NCBI RefSeq assembly: GCF_014529935.1
Contig: NZ_JACVFC010000001.1
Coordinates: forward strand, 3,286,001 to 3,350,000
Reading direction: 5' to 3'
Source of the DNA: Chitinophaga qingshengii
GTDB taxonomy: Bacteria > Bacteroidota > Bacteroidia > Chitinophagales > Chitinophagaceae
Length of the DNA: 64,000 bases
Part shown: piece by piece, positions 16,982-25,239 of the stretch
Layout of the letters: each line of letters begins with the position of its first letter
How positions within the stretch are numbered: position 1 is the first letter of the stretch
Made by a program: the position numbers and the translations under genes
Notes under the pieces: model-generated
Told to the model about the DNA's origin: nothing
What the model saw: the letters and a program-made list of their open reading frames with translations, nothing else
Databases searched by the model: none

Positions 16982-18022
16982 ATGTATTTGCAACTAAGAA
17001 TTGTAGCAGTAAAAGACGAAACACCCGGTACCAGGACCTATCATCTCGAAAACACGACGCCCGAACCCGTAGTATACCAGGCCGGCCAATTCCTCACGTT
17101 TGTCATTCAGCTACATAACAAAGAATATCGCCGTTCCTACTCTTTCAGCTCTACGCCCGGTATCGACGAGCATATGGCTGTCACTATCCGGGAGAAGGAA
17201 AACGGCGAGATATCCCGCCACCTCCTGCGTACCTGGAAAACCGGCGATATCATTACAGCACTCGAGCCCTCCGGCAGATTTACCTTTGAACCCGCTACCG
17301 GAGAACGCGATATTTTCCTCATGGCAGCCGGCAGCGGTATTACACCAGTGTTCTCCCTGCTGAAACAGATGTTGCGGGATGAACCGGCCGCTAAAATCAC
17401 CCTGATATACAGCAATACCACTCCGGAAAGAACCATCTTTTATGAGCAGCTGCGCACGCTGGAAAACCAGCATCCCAGGCTTAAAATACTCTTTCTGTTC
17501 AGCAACGACCCCGACAGTCACCATACTTACCGCCGGCTTAATAATATCCTGCTGGAACTACTTGTCACCGAACATCTCCTGTTCCATAAAGAGGCTGCCC
17601 AATTTTTCCTCTGCGGTCCGCCGGAATATATGCGCATGATTCTGCTAACGCTGCATTTTATGGGCTTCGGAGATACACAGTTGCATAAAGAAAACTTCGT
17701 GATCACCACTGAAGCAAAACTGGCGCACACCTCGCTTCCTACCGACGATACACCACGCCAGGTAAATATATTACTGCGGAATGAAACCTATACCCTGGCC
17801 ATCCCGGCCAATCAAACCATCCTTAGCTATGCGCTGGAACATGACGTGCCCCTCCCTTACAGCTGTAAAGGTGGTGTTTGCGGCTCCTGTACTGCCTTAT
17901 GCACCAGCGGGAAGGTGTGGATGTCTGTCAATGAAGTGCTGACAGATAAGGAACTGGCGGAAGGATTGGTGCTTACCTGTGTGGGTTACCCCGCCAGTGA
18001 TCAAGTTGAAATCGAATTGTAA
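16982..18022 (+). CDS. Ferredoxin-NADP reductase fused to a [2Fe-2S] ferredoxin (PaaE/Hmp-reductase type)
   Basis: Flavin oxidoreductase that passes electrons between NAD(P)H, FAD and a 2Fe-2S centre. The FAD-binding beta barrel carries RSYS (51-54). The nucleotide domain has MAAGSGITPVFSLL (114-127) and FFLCGPPEYM (208-217). The C-terminal plant-type ferredoxin domain has the cluster ligands C295, C300, C303 and C333 (SCKGGVCGSC...LTC). This order is shared by PaaE of the phenylacetyl-CoA epoxidase and by many stand-alone Bacteroidota reductases. No paa genes are nearby, so the electron acceptor is unknown. Length, 346 residues, is normal. Confidence 0.9.
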   Translation: MYLQLRIVAVKDETPGTRTYHLENTTPEPVVYQAGQFLTFVIQLHNKEYRRSYSFSSTPGIDEHMAVTIREKENGEISRHLLRTWKTGDIITALEPSGRFTFEPATGERDIFLMAAGSGITPVFSLLKQMLRDEPAAKITLIYSNTTPERTIFYEQLRTLENQHPRLKILFLFSNDPDSHHTYRRLNNILLELLVTEHLLFHKEAAQFFLCGPPEYMRMILLTLHFMGFGDTQLHKENFVITTEAKLAHTSLPTDDTPRQVNILLRNETYTLAIPANQTILSYALEHDVPLPYSCKGGVCGSCTALCTSGKVWMSVNEVLTDKELAEGLVLTCVGYPASDQVEIEL

Positions 18023-18116
18023 ATTATTAAAATGTAAATAGTTTTATAAATCATATCAGTTTGATTATTATTTTTTACATGCAACTATTTTTACTAAATT
18101 TTAAGAAATTCGAGAA

Positions 18117-19259
18117 ATGCAACGCTCCCCGATTAAGATGGCAGGTTTGTGTTTGCTTTTTGTAATCATTGTTATCAATGCTTATCTCCTTACCGGAAGC
18201 GAATCATCTACCCAAAAAACCTGGCTTATACTGAATGAAACAGTACTATGCAGCGCTTTCCTGCTGTTAACTGCCACGCTTATACGTAAACAACCGGTTT
18301 CCCAGTTTGAAAACCTGTATCTCAATCATCCCATTCCCATGTGGATTTATGAGAAAGATACCCTCCGGTTCCTGTTTGTCAATGATGCTGCGTGCAAAAA
18401 ATACGGTTACAGCCGTACGGAATTCCTCGCACTCACGATCAAGGATATACGGGACAATGAAGAACTGGATGCCTTGATGGAAAATGTCCGCCTGCGTTGC
18501 AACGGCACAGAATACCGGGGCATCTGGAAACACCGCCGTAAAAACGGGGAGACCTTCTTTGTGGAAATCTATGCGCACTCCGCCATCTATGAAGGTAAAG
18601 AAGCCCGCTTCATTATGGCTAAGGATGTGGACGAACAGGTACGGGCCGCTAAAGAAGCGCATCAGCTGGGCGTGAGATATGAACTGCTGGCACAGGCTAC
18701 CAACGATGCCCTTTATGACCGTAACCTCGTTACCAATGAAGTGCTCTGGAAACACGGACTGGAAAGCCTTTTCCAACATCCTACGCAACCAGACACCGAC
18801 CTGTTTAACTGGTGGAAATCCAATATCCATCCGGCAGACGGTCCACTTGTCATGAGTTCGCTGGACGCCTGTCTACAACAACAACACAGCTCCTGGTCAC
18901 AACAATACCGCTTCCGCTGCTCTGACGGCACGTTCAAATACGTGGTAGACCGGGCATTTATCATCTACGAAAATGGCCGGCCTACCCGCATGATCGGCAT
19001 CGTACAGGATATAGACCAATACATTAAACAGGCTGTACGCCTGGAAAAACAAAATAAAACCCTGAGGGAAATAGCCTGGATCAATTCACACGAAATACGC
19101 AGGCCGGTAGTATCTATTCTTAGTATTACCAACCTGTTCGATAAAAGCAATCAGGACGTGCACCTCAATTCCCGGCTCATGGAATGGCTGCACCAATCCA
19201 CCCGGCAGTTGGATGAAATCATTCACAAGATCGAACACAAAGTGAAAAGTATCGAGTAG
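18117..19259 (+). CDS. Membrane PAS-PAS protein with a histidine-kinase dimerisation helix but no ATPase domain
   Basis: A 380-residue signalling protein. Two transmembrane helices (about 8-26 and 36-56) form a hairpin. PAS domain 1 (about 65-175, PIPMWIYEKDTLRFLFVNDA, YSRTEFLALTIKDI, KNGETFFVEIYAH) and PAS domain 2 (about 185-305, RVYELLAQATNDALYD-like start, WWKSNIHPADG, FRCSDGTFKYVVDRA) follow. The C terminus is a coiled helix with EIAWINSHEIRRPVVSI, which resembles an H box, then HQSTRQLDEIIHKI. The protein stops there: no N, G1 or G2 ATP-binding box exists. It could act as a phosphotransfer or signalling partner rather than as an autokinase. The stop is 6 bases from the stop of the convergent next gene. 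Confidence 0.85.
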   Translation: MQRSPIKMAGLCLLFVIIVINAYLLTGSESSTQKTWLILNETVLCSAFLLLTATLIRKQPVSQFENLYLNHPIPMWIYEKDTLRFLFVNDAACKKYGYSRTEFLALTIKDIRDNEELDALMENVRLRCNGTEYRGIWKHRRKNGETFFVEIYAHSAIYEGKEARFIMAKDVDEQVRAAKEAHQLGVRYELLAQATNDALYDRNLVTNEVLWKHGLESLFQHPTQPDTDLFNWWKSNIHPADGPLVMSSLDACLQQQHSSWSQQYRFRCSDGTFKYVVDRAFIIYENGRPTRMIGIVQDIDQYIKQAVRLEKQNKTLREIAWINSHEIRRPVVSILSITNLFDKSNQDVHLNSRLMEWLHQSTRQLDEIIHKIEHKVKSIE

Positions 19260-19265
19260 TACCGG

Positions 19266-19661
19266 CTACAACTCACTGACCATAAAATGGTTAAAGTCTT
19301 CTTTCAGTTCAACAAATAGTTTTTGGAATATTTCCATGCGGTTGGACATGGTTTCATAGTCACATACCGGCCGGTCATCATGGGTCACCGTTTGCGCCTG
19401 GGCCGATATTTTTTTGGCACATTGTTTAAGATCGTGGAACGTTTCGTCGGCAACTTCCCGTTGCCTTAACAGGCGGTTTTCAAAATGCTCTACTTTCTGC
19501 ATTACCTCCCGGGGCGCGGAACTGAGGGCTATCTGTTCCAAACGCTCCCGCATCAATTTTACCTCTTCTCTTACTTCATTTACTTCTTCTTTCCAGGAAT
19601 TGATCTGCTCAGTCAGATCTGTTGGCTGTGTTGTAATTTCCATGGTGTATTGATTTAGCAT
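19266..19661 (-). CDS. Coiled-coil protein of unknown function
   Basis: No family recognised. The product of about 131 residues is almost wholly helical and charged, with heptad-like segments (EQINSWKEEVNEVREEVKLMRERLEQI, broken here for reading; residues about 22-50) and VMQKVEHFENRLLRQREVADETF. It has two Cys and no signal peptide, so a cytoplasmic coiled coil is expected. ATG 19661 and ATG 19643 are both possible starts; a TTG nine codons further upstream is less likely. It converges on the PAS protein with only 6 bases between stops and no terminator, so the two transcripts probably overlap at their ends. Confidence 0.65.
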   Translation of the reverse strand: MLNQYTMEITTQPTDLTEQINSWKEEVNEVREEVKLMRERLEQIALSSAPREVMQKVEHFENRLLRQREVADETFHDLKQCAKKISAQAQTVTHDDRPVCDYETMSNRMEIFQKLFVELKEDFNHFMVSEL

Positions 19662-19796
19662 TAACAATAATGATTCATCATTACCCAAGCGATTTTTCAG
19701 TATCCACTTGACCGCTTATTTCCCGTCATTATCTGCAAAGATTCACTTCTAAGTTACAATCTTTTTCGATGCGGCCCACCTAAGTTCCGGTATTGT

Positions 19797-20510
19797 TTAC
19801 AGATATCTGCCAAACTCCGGAAACCATGCCATCGCCTCTAAAATACCACCTGTTCCACTGCTACCCGCCTGCAGTACATTAGGCATTCCGGCAGTACGGA
19901 CCAGCAACTCAGGTTCTGCATCTCCTACTACCACCCCTTTAAATCCCATTTCATACATCGAAAAATCATTCATCGAATCTCCCGCAACCAATACGTCATG
20001 ATGCGGTAATGCCAGCACTCCTAACAACTGTTGTAAAGTGTTGCCTTTATTTACACCACGGGGAAGAATATCGAGGTATTTCCCCGCCGATAATACCAGG
20101 TCGCAATGCAGCGATTCCGCTATCTCCCGGGCGGTGGTAATGTCGGTAGCATCATCGTAATAATAGGAACAACGGTACTGCTGCTGTGCCTCCTGATGCA
20201 ATAATCCTTTTACCGCTTTCAGTTTTTCCCGCACCTGGTCACCAGGCCATAATTTTGCTATATCCGACTGTACAGGCTCTACCGATACCAGGGAAGCCAG
20301 ATGGGTAACCGTGGCGCCCACATCGCAGATAATATATTCAGGCCGGGGAAGAATATCATCTTCCAGCAGCGTCAGTACACTTCGTATACCCCTTCCCGTT
20401 ACAAACACCAGTTGTATGTCTTCTCTGGCGCGGACCAGCTCGTATAAACGTTCTTTGTCTGCCGCGGAGCCGGCCAGGAATGTTCCGTCAAGATCTGTAG
20501 CTAATAACAT
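19797..20510 (-). CDS. HAD-superfamily hydrolase, sucrose-phosphate phosphatase-like
   Basis: Cytoplasmic HAD IIB phosphatase of 237 residues. Motif I is LLATDLDGTFL at the very N terminus (nucleophile and acid DxD), motif II is the T in VFVTGRG, motif III is the Lys in LPRGVNKGNTL, and motif IV is VAGDSMNDFSMYE. The C2B-type cap lies between motifs II and III. YIICDVGATV and the overall layout resemble the S6PP group, which dephosphorylates sucrose-6-phosphate or related sugar phosphates. The real substrate is not determined by sequence. The gene is followed on its strand by no close neighbour. Confidence 0.87.
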   Translation of the reverse strand: MLLATDLDGTFLAGSAADKERLYELVRAREDIQLVFVTGRGIRSVLTLLEDDILPRPEYIICDVGATVTHLASLVSVEPVQSDIAKLWPGDQVREKLKAVKGLLHQEAQQQYRCSYYYDDATDITTAREIAESLHCDLVLSAGKYLDILPRGVNKGNTLQQLLGVLALPHHDVLVAGDSMNDFSMYEMGFKGVVVGDAEPELLVRTAGMPNVLQAGSSGTGGILEAMAWFPEFGRYL

Positions 20511-20596
20511 CTTTATAAATCGTCTGTTGATCGGTTAATATAAAAGGTTTGTTCCGGGAATACAAACACCGGTATCCTATTTAACAAAAATAAAAA

Positions 20597-20627
20597 ACAA
20601 GAGACCAACCTTACGGCGGTCTCTTGT
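20597..20627 (-). terminator. Terminator of the first pirin gene
   Basis: ACAAGAGACC (20597-20606) pairs with GGTCTCTTGT (20618-20627). Read on the minus strand it is followed by TTTTTTATTTTTG. Confidence 0.85.
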
Positions 20628-20651
20628 GTATATGATGTGTCAATATATAAA

Positions 20652-21365
20652 TTAGTTCAGCATCGGTACATCTATCAGCAAAAACGTTGCCGGTTTCAGT
20701 ACTTCCACCGTTGCTTTTTCATAATCAGACAATCCAATCGCATCGCGGGTTTGCAACACTTCATCGGCCACTTTAATTTCTCCGCTGAGGAGGAACAGGT
20801 AGCTGCCGCTGCCCGGTTGTTTCGGTGTTAGATCTATCTGTTTACCTGCTTCAAACTCACCCAGTGAAAACCAGGTATCCTGGTGAAGCGACAACGCATT
20901 ACCGGCGCCATCCGGCGCTACCACTACCTGCAACGCATTATGACGGGCAGCAGGATCAAAGGTGCGTTGATCATAGCGCGGGGTAATATTTCTTTCTTTC
21001 GGGAATACCCATACCTGCAGGAAACTTACATCTTCTGTTTTGGAGGCGTTGAATTCGGAGTGAACAACACCACTACCGGCACTCATCACCTGCACATCAT
21101 TTTTCCGTATCACGCCCCGGGTACCCATATTATCGCGGTGTTCCAGGCTACCATCTAATACGATAGACACAATTTCCATATTGTCGTGCGGATGAGCGCC
21201 AAAGCCCATTCCACCTTTTACCTGGTCATCATTCAATACGCGCAATGCACCGAAATGAATATTATCGGGGTTGTAGTAACTGGCAAAACTGAAAGAATGA
21301 TAACTTTTTAACCAACCATGGTTAGCATAACCTCTTTCGTTTGCACGTTGTATAATCTTTTTCAT
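20652..21365 (-). CDS. Pirin family protein (YhhW-like, possible quercetin 2,3-dioxygenase)
   Basis: Bicupin protein of 237 residues. The metal-binding N-terminal cupin shows FGAHPHDNMEIVS (two His), then the HSEFNAS segment (third His and Glu). The start MKKIIQRANERGYANHGWLKSYHSFSFASYY is typical of the YhhW subgroup. A homologue in E. coli has quercetinase activity, but the physiological role is unknown and often linked to oxidative stress. A Shine-Dalgarno-like AAGGAGAT precedes the ATG, which is uncommon in this phylum. It is the last gene of a minus-strand run with OsmC, nitroreductase, YceI and a second pirin. Confidence 0.92.
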   Translation of the reverse strand: MKKIIQRANERGYANHGWLKSYHSFSFASYYNPDNIHFGALRVLNDDQVKGGMGFGAHPHDNMEIVSIVLDGSLEHRDNMGTRGVIRKNDVQVMSAGSGVVHSEFNASKTEDVSFLQVWVFPKERNITPRYDQRTFDPAARHNALQVVVAPDGAGNALSLHQDTWFSLGEFEAGKQIDLTPKQPGSGSYLFLLSGEIKVADEVLQTRDAIGLSDYEKATVEVLKPATFLLIDVPMLN

Positions 21366-21454
21366 AGCTATTATCTCCTTGTTTTAACAATACAAAGGTC
21401 GTTCAAAACATAGGGTAATAAAATGGATCAACTATTGAAAAGCGTGGACAAAAA

Positions 21455-21481
21455 AATGCAGCGGAGGAGATCCGCTGCATT
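21455..21481 (-). terminator. Terminator of osmC-like gene
   Basis: AATGCAGCGGA pairs with TCCGCTGCATT across a 5-base loop. The minus-strand reading continues with TTTTTTTGTCC. Confidence 0.85.
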
Positions 21482-21505
21482 CCCATAAATTATGCTGATG
21501 GATAC

Positions 21506-21916
21506 TTATACCAGTACGGCATCCATGGTGATATTGGTGTTCAACAGTTTGCTGATAGGGCAGTTCGCTTTAGCGTCAGCAGCCATTTCAGCAAATTTAG
21601 CGGCATCCAGACCAGGAACGCTGGCTTTTACTTCCAGGTGGCTGGAAGTAATGGCGCCGTTTTCCAGGGTGATAGTGCATTTGGTGTCGATGTTACCAGG
21701 AGTAAGGCCTGCACCGGAGATCACGAAGCTCAGCTTCATGGTAAAACAACCCGCATGGGCAGCAGCAATCAGCTCTTCCGGGTTGGTGCCTACACCTTCC
21801 TCAAAACGGCTGCTGTAGGAATATTGGGTATTGTTCAACACGGTTGACTGGGAAGAAACAGTACCTTTACCTTCTTTACCAGTGCCTTGCCAATTGGCGG
21901 TTGCAAATCTTTTCAT
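21506..21916 (-). CDS. OsmC-family peroxiredoxin
   Basis: Thiol-dependent peroxidase of the OsmC/Ohr fold, 136 residues, which reduces organic or inorganic hydroperoxides in the cytoplasm. The two redox Cys are in AAAHAGCFTMKLSF (about residue 58) and ADAKANCPISKLL (about 123). The start is ATG 21916 (MKRFATANWQGTGKEGKGTV); the frame stays open 26 codons upstream but that part has no family similarity. Own terminator at 21455-21481. Neighbours (pirin, nitroreductase) suggest a shared stress theme. Confidence 0.93.
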   Translation of the reverse strand: MKRFATANWQGTGKEGKGTVSSQSTVLNNTQYSYSSRFEEGVGTNPEELIAAAHAGCFTMKLSFVISGAGLTPGNIDTKCTITLENGAITSSHLEVKASVPGLDAAKFAEMAADAKANCPISKLLNTNITMDAVLV

Positions 21917-21992
21917 GTTTTTATGCTTTAATAATTTGAGGTGATTAATGTGTAGAGGCCCCAAATTACAAAAATAAACAGGATAAAAAAAC

Positions 21993-22022
21993 ATAACCCG
22001 GCGGACAGTGCCACCGGGTTAT
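21993..22022 (-). terminator. Terminator downstream of the nitroreductase gene
   Basis: ATAACCCGG (21993-22001) pairs with CCGGGTTAT (22014-22022). On the minus strand the stem is followed by GTTTTTTTATCC. Confidence 0.8.
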
Positions 22023-22136
22023 CGCATTCATCTTTAAACTCTTCTGTTGGTTCCTACTGTTAATCGCTGCTAAAGCTCCGCTATCTCCGCTCTTATCTCC
22101 GTAAATCAGCATTAATCATGGCTGTCACAGTTACGG

Positions 22137-22766
22137 TTATATTAATTCCACTAATTCCGCCATTGGTTTTCTCACTTTCTTCGCATGCTGCATAGCATCA
22201 TCTGCTGCTCTGAAACCGATGGCCGCTATCACTACTGTAGCCAGCCCTTTATCCTTCAGTCCTAAAATTTCGTCGTATCGGGCTGCATCAAAACCTTCCA
22301 TCGGACAGGCATCGATCCCTTCGGCAGCTGCGGCGGTCAATAAGGTGCCCAGCGCCAGGTACGCCTGCTTGGAAGTCCATGCAGCAGCACCAGCTTCATC
22401 CAGTCGGTTAACCGTACCTTTCATTACTCCGGCAAAACCAGCCAGGTCTTCCTGATTGATGTGACGGGTAGCAGCTATATTATTCGTATAATCGTCTACG
22501 TGAGATTCATTGAGGTTGCTTACCCGGGCAAACACCACCAGATGCGAAGCATCTGTAATCTGTGACTGATTCCAGGAAGCAGCTTTGAGTCTTTCCCTGA
22601 TCGCAGGATTTTCAACGATCAATACTTTGTATGGTTGAAGACCGTAGGAAGAAGCCGACAACCGGGTGGCTGTTGTAATTCTGTCCAACTGGGTGGCTGT
22701 TAACTTTTTCGCTGGATCAAATTTCTTCACGGCATAACGCCATTCCAGTTTTTCTATGATATCCAT
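22137..22766 (-). CDS. NAD(P)H-dependent nitroreductase (NfsB/NfnB-like)
   Basis: FMN-dependent oxidoreductase of 209 residues acting on nitro compounds or quinones. Typical features are WRYAVKKFDP near the N terminus (FMN phosphate contact), RLSASSYGLQPYKVLIV, NQSQITDASHLVVFAR and TAAAAEGIDACPMEGFD, with the C-terminal VVIAAIGFRAADD. It starts 10 bases after the stop of the YceI gene, so the two are probably co-transcribed. The family annotation is firm; the substrate is unknown. Confidence 0.92.
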   Translation of the reverse strand: MDIIEKLEWRYAVKKFDPAKKLTATQLDRITTATRLSASSYGLQPYKVLIVENPAIRERLKAASWNQSQITDASHLVVFARVSNLNESHVDDYTNNIAATRHINQEDLAGFAGVMKGTVNRLDEAGAAAWTSKQAYLALGTLLTAAAAEGIDACPMEGFDAARYDEILGLKDKGLATVVIAAIGFRAADDAMQHAKKVRKPMAELVELI

Positions 22767-22776
22767 TGTTATTCTT

Positions 22777-23304
22777 TTACGCTTCTTTGATCATTTGCAC
22801 ACTGGCCAACAGTTTCACTTCGTCGCTCAACAGCACGCCACCTGTTTCTGTAGTGGCATTGAAAGTAAGACCGAAATCTTTACGGTTAATTTTACCGCTC
22901 AGTTCAAAACCGGCTTTGGTTTGTCCCCAGGGGTCCACTACTTCGCCGCCAAACTCCACTTTTAGTTCTACCGGGCGGGTATTATCGCGGATGGTCAGAT
23001 CACCGATCAGTTTGTAATTTTCGTCGTCGATTTTTTTCACTTCTTTGGAAACGAATTGCATTTTAGGATACTGCGCTGCGTCAAAGAAATCAGCTGCCAG
23101 CAGGTGCTGGTCACGTTGTGCGTTCTGTGTGGTAACGCTGTTGATGTCGGCGCTGAAAGAAATATTGGCAGTGCTGAAATCGTTACCTTCTGTTTGCATG
23201 GTCGCTTCAAACGTACCAAACTGGCCGGTAACAGTGGTGATCATCAGGTGTTTTACTTTAAACTGTACATCACTATGCGTAGGATCTATTTTCCAGGTAG
23301 TCAT
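22777..23304 (-). CDS. YceI family protein
   Basis: Lipocalin-like single-domain protein of 175 residues. The hallmarks are the start WKIDPTHSDVQFKVKHLMITTVTG, then FSADINSVTTQNAQRDQHLLAADFFDA, YPKMQFVS and INRKDFGL. Members bind polyisoprenoids or similar amphiphiles. There is no signal peptide here, so this copy should be cytoplasmic, unlike E. coli YceI. It forms a short operon with the nitroreductase gene. Confidence 0.93.
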   Translation of the reverse strand: MTTWKIDPTHSDVQFKVKHLMITTVTGQFGTFEATMQTEGNDFSTANISFSADINSVTTQNAQRDQHLLAADFFDAAQYPKMQFVSKEVKKIDDENYKLIGDLTIRDNTRPVELKVEFGGEVVDPWGQTKAGFELSGKINRKDFGLTFNATTETGGVLLSDEVKLLASVQMIKEA

Positions 23305-23354
23305 AAAAATTATGTTTTGTTGTTTGTTGTTTATAGATAAATATTTGTTTGTTA

Positions 23355-24227
23355 TTAGTTCAGAAAGCCCATTTTACCGGCGTTATAGTCACGGATAGCT
23401 TCATTGATTTCTTCCGGTGTGTTCATCACAAAGGGACCATAAGCCACGATCGGTTCGTTGATCGGTTCGCCGCTGAGCAACAGCATGCTGGTGTCTGCAA
23501 GGGCGGTGATAGTGATATCGGTGCCGTCGTGGTCAAAGAGTACGGTTTCCACCCCTTTGGCAGTGCTGCCGTTGAGGTCCGCTTCACCTTGCATCACTAC
23601 AGCGATGGTATTAAAGTTCGCCGGAAATGCCACTTCTATGGTATCGCCTTTCTTCAGCTGTACATCCAGTACGTTTACCGGGGAGAATGTTTTAGCAGCG
23701 CCTTTCACACTATTAAATTCTCCGGCGATTACTCTTACGTAACCGGCTTCACTCACTTTTACAACCGGTATTTCCGCTTTGGTCAGGTTCTGGTAACCAG
23801 GCTGACTGTTTTTATATGCTTTAGGGAGATTGACCCACAGTTGGGCCATTTCCACTTTACCACCCCGTTTGCTGAATTCAGTTTCGTGTTTTTCTTCGTG
23901 CACGATACCTGCTGCAGCGGTCATCCACTGTACGTCGCCGGGCGCCAGTTTACCATGGCTGCCGGTAGAGTCGCGGTGTTCCAGTTCGCCCTGGTATACT
24001 ACCGTAACGGTTTCAAATCCTTTGTGCGGGTGTTGATCCACGCCACGGGGTTTATTGGTGGGTGGGAAATAGGAGGACGCACCATAATCCATGAGGATAA
24101 ACGGACTTACCGGGTTGTTCTGTGAACGGGTACCGCCCGGCAGTACACTGTGAACCCTGAAACCGTCGCCCACCATGTGGGGAGCGGGTGCTGTTAAAAT
24201 CTGACTGACATGTTTTATGTTTTTCAT
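23355..24227 (-). CDS. Pirin family protein (second copy, bicupin with C-terminal domain)
   Basis: About 290 residues. The N-terminal cupin has the metal-site residues in DQHPHKGFETVTVVYQGELEHRD and MTAAAGIVHEEKHE. The pirin C-terminal cupin includes FDHDGTDITITA and ends with PFVMNTPEEINEAIRDYNAG, a characteristic pirin tail. ATG 24227 is chosen because a strong Shine-Dalgarno, AAAGGAGG, lies 6 bases upstream; the frame is open nine codons further. Only about 20-25 percent identical by eye to the 20652 copy, so not a recent duplication. Confidence 0.92.
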   Translation of the reverse strand: MKNIKHVSQILTAPAPHMVGDGFRVHSVLPGGTRSQNNPVSPFILMDYGASSYFPPTNKPRGVDQHPHKGFETVTVVYQGELEHRDSTGSHGKLAPGDVQWMTAAAGIVHEEKHETEFSKRGGKVEMAQLWVNLPKAYKNSQPGYQNLTKAEIPVVKVSEAGYVRVIAGEFNSVKGAAKTFSPVNVLDVQLKKGDTIEVAFPANFNTIAVVMQGEADLNGSTAKGVETVLFDHDGTDITITALADTSMLLLSGEPINEPIVAYGPFVMNTPEEINEAIRDYNAGKMGFLN

Positions 24228-24330
24228 AATTGCCTCCTTTAAAAGACAACACAAAAATACATGTTACAACATCTATTAAGAATGGATAAAACAGCTTCCT
24301 TGATGGACTTTTTTTCGGAACGACATCAAA

Positions 24331-25236
24331 TCAAGGCTGGTGGCTCACAGAGCGGGAGGCATCCTTAAACTCGGAAGGGCTTTGGGAGGTGTATTTCTTA
24401 AAAAAGCGGCTGAAATAGTGGGGATCGTCAAATCCCAGTTTGTAAGCTATTTCCTTAGCGGTGAGGTCTGTATTATATAAGTAACGTTGGGCTTCCAGGA
24501 TGACCCTGTTACGGATATGCTCTCCTGCGGTAATACCGGACAATTGTTTGCTGATCTCGTTGAGCAGCACCGGTTTTATGTGCAACAAACCGGCATAATC
24601 GGAAACGGTTTTCAGCTCCCTGTATTTTTCCTCGATCAGGTTTTTGAATTTCAGGAAGATGGAGCTATTGTGAACAGCATGCTGTTCCGGCGAAATGGCC
24701 AGGCTTTGCCCCTTGATACGGGATACAAGCACCAGGAAATAACGCAGTAAGCCATGGAGAGCGGTTTCATATTCCGGCTCTTTGGTAGTCAACTCTTTCA
24801 CCATCAGTTGTACAATGGACTCAATATCAGTCGATTGAGTTGTGTCCAGGGTAATCACGCTGCTGAACTGATCGTTGAAGAAAAGCCCGGAATTGATGCC
24901 GGATACCTGGCTTTGGTCTTTCAGGCACATAAAAGCATCCCGGAAGGCAATCATATAACCATCAATCCTTTCACTCAACTGGAGTTTATGGACCTGGCCG
25001 GGAGCGAGGAAAAAGAGGGTGTTCTTCTTTACTTCGTGCGTTACGGTATCGATGGTATGCAGCAGGGAGCCTTTTTTGATCCAATAAATGGTGTAGAAAT
25101 CATGCCGGTGTGGTACACCTGCCTGATCAAAAAAGTTTTCGCCCAGCTCGCAAATGCTGGATACTACAAAGGAAGGATCAGCCTGCGCGTAGGCAGGCAA
25201 TGATATGATACCGATATTTTCACGTTTCTCACCCAT
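24331..25236 (-). CDS. AraC-family transcriptional regulator
   Basis: 301 residues. The N-terminal cupin-type sensor (about 20-150; GVPHRHDFYTIYWIKKG, LFFLAPGQVHKLQ) is followed by a C-terminal pair of HTH motifs (about 195-295; VSDYAGLLHIKPVLLNEI and LTAKEIAYKLGFDDPHYFSRFFKKYTSQSP, split here for reading). Its start lies 3 bases after the scpA stop, so it can be read from the scpA transcript. The next genes downstream are the pirin/YceI/nitroreductase/OsmC run, and this regulator is a plausible controller of that run. The inducer is unknown. Confidence 0.9.
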   Translation of the reverse strand: MGEKRENIGIISLPAYAQADPSFVVSSICELGENFFDQAGVPHRHDFYTIYWIKKGSLLHTIDTVTHEVKKNTLFFLAPGQVHKLQLSERIDGYMIAFRDAFMCLKDQSQVSGINSGLFFNDQFSSVITLDTTQSTDIESIVQLMVKELTTKEPEYETALHGLLRYFLVLVSRIKGQSLAISPEQHAVHNSSIFLKFKNLIEEKYRELKTVSDYAGLLHIKPVLLNEISKQLSGITAGEHIRNRVILEAQRYLYNTDLTAKEIAYKLGFDDPHYFSRFFKKYTSQSPSEFKDASRSVSHQP

Positions 25237-25239
25237 CTG

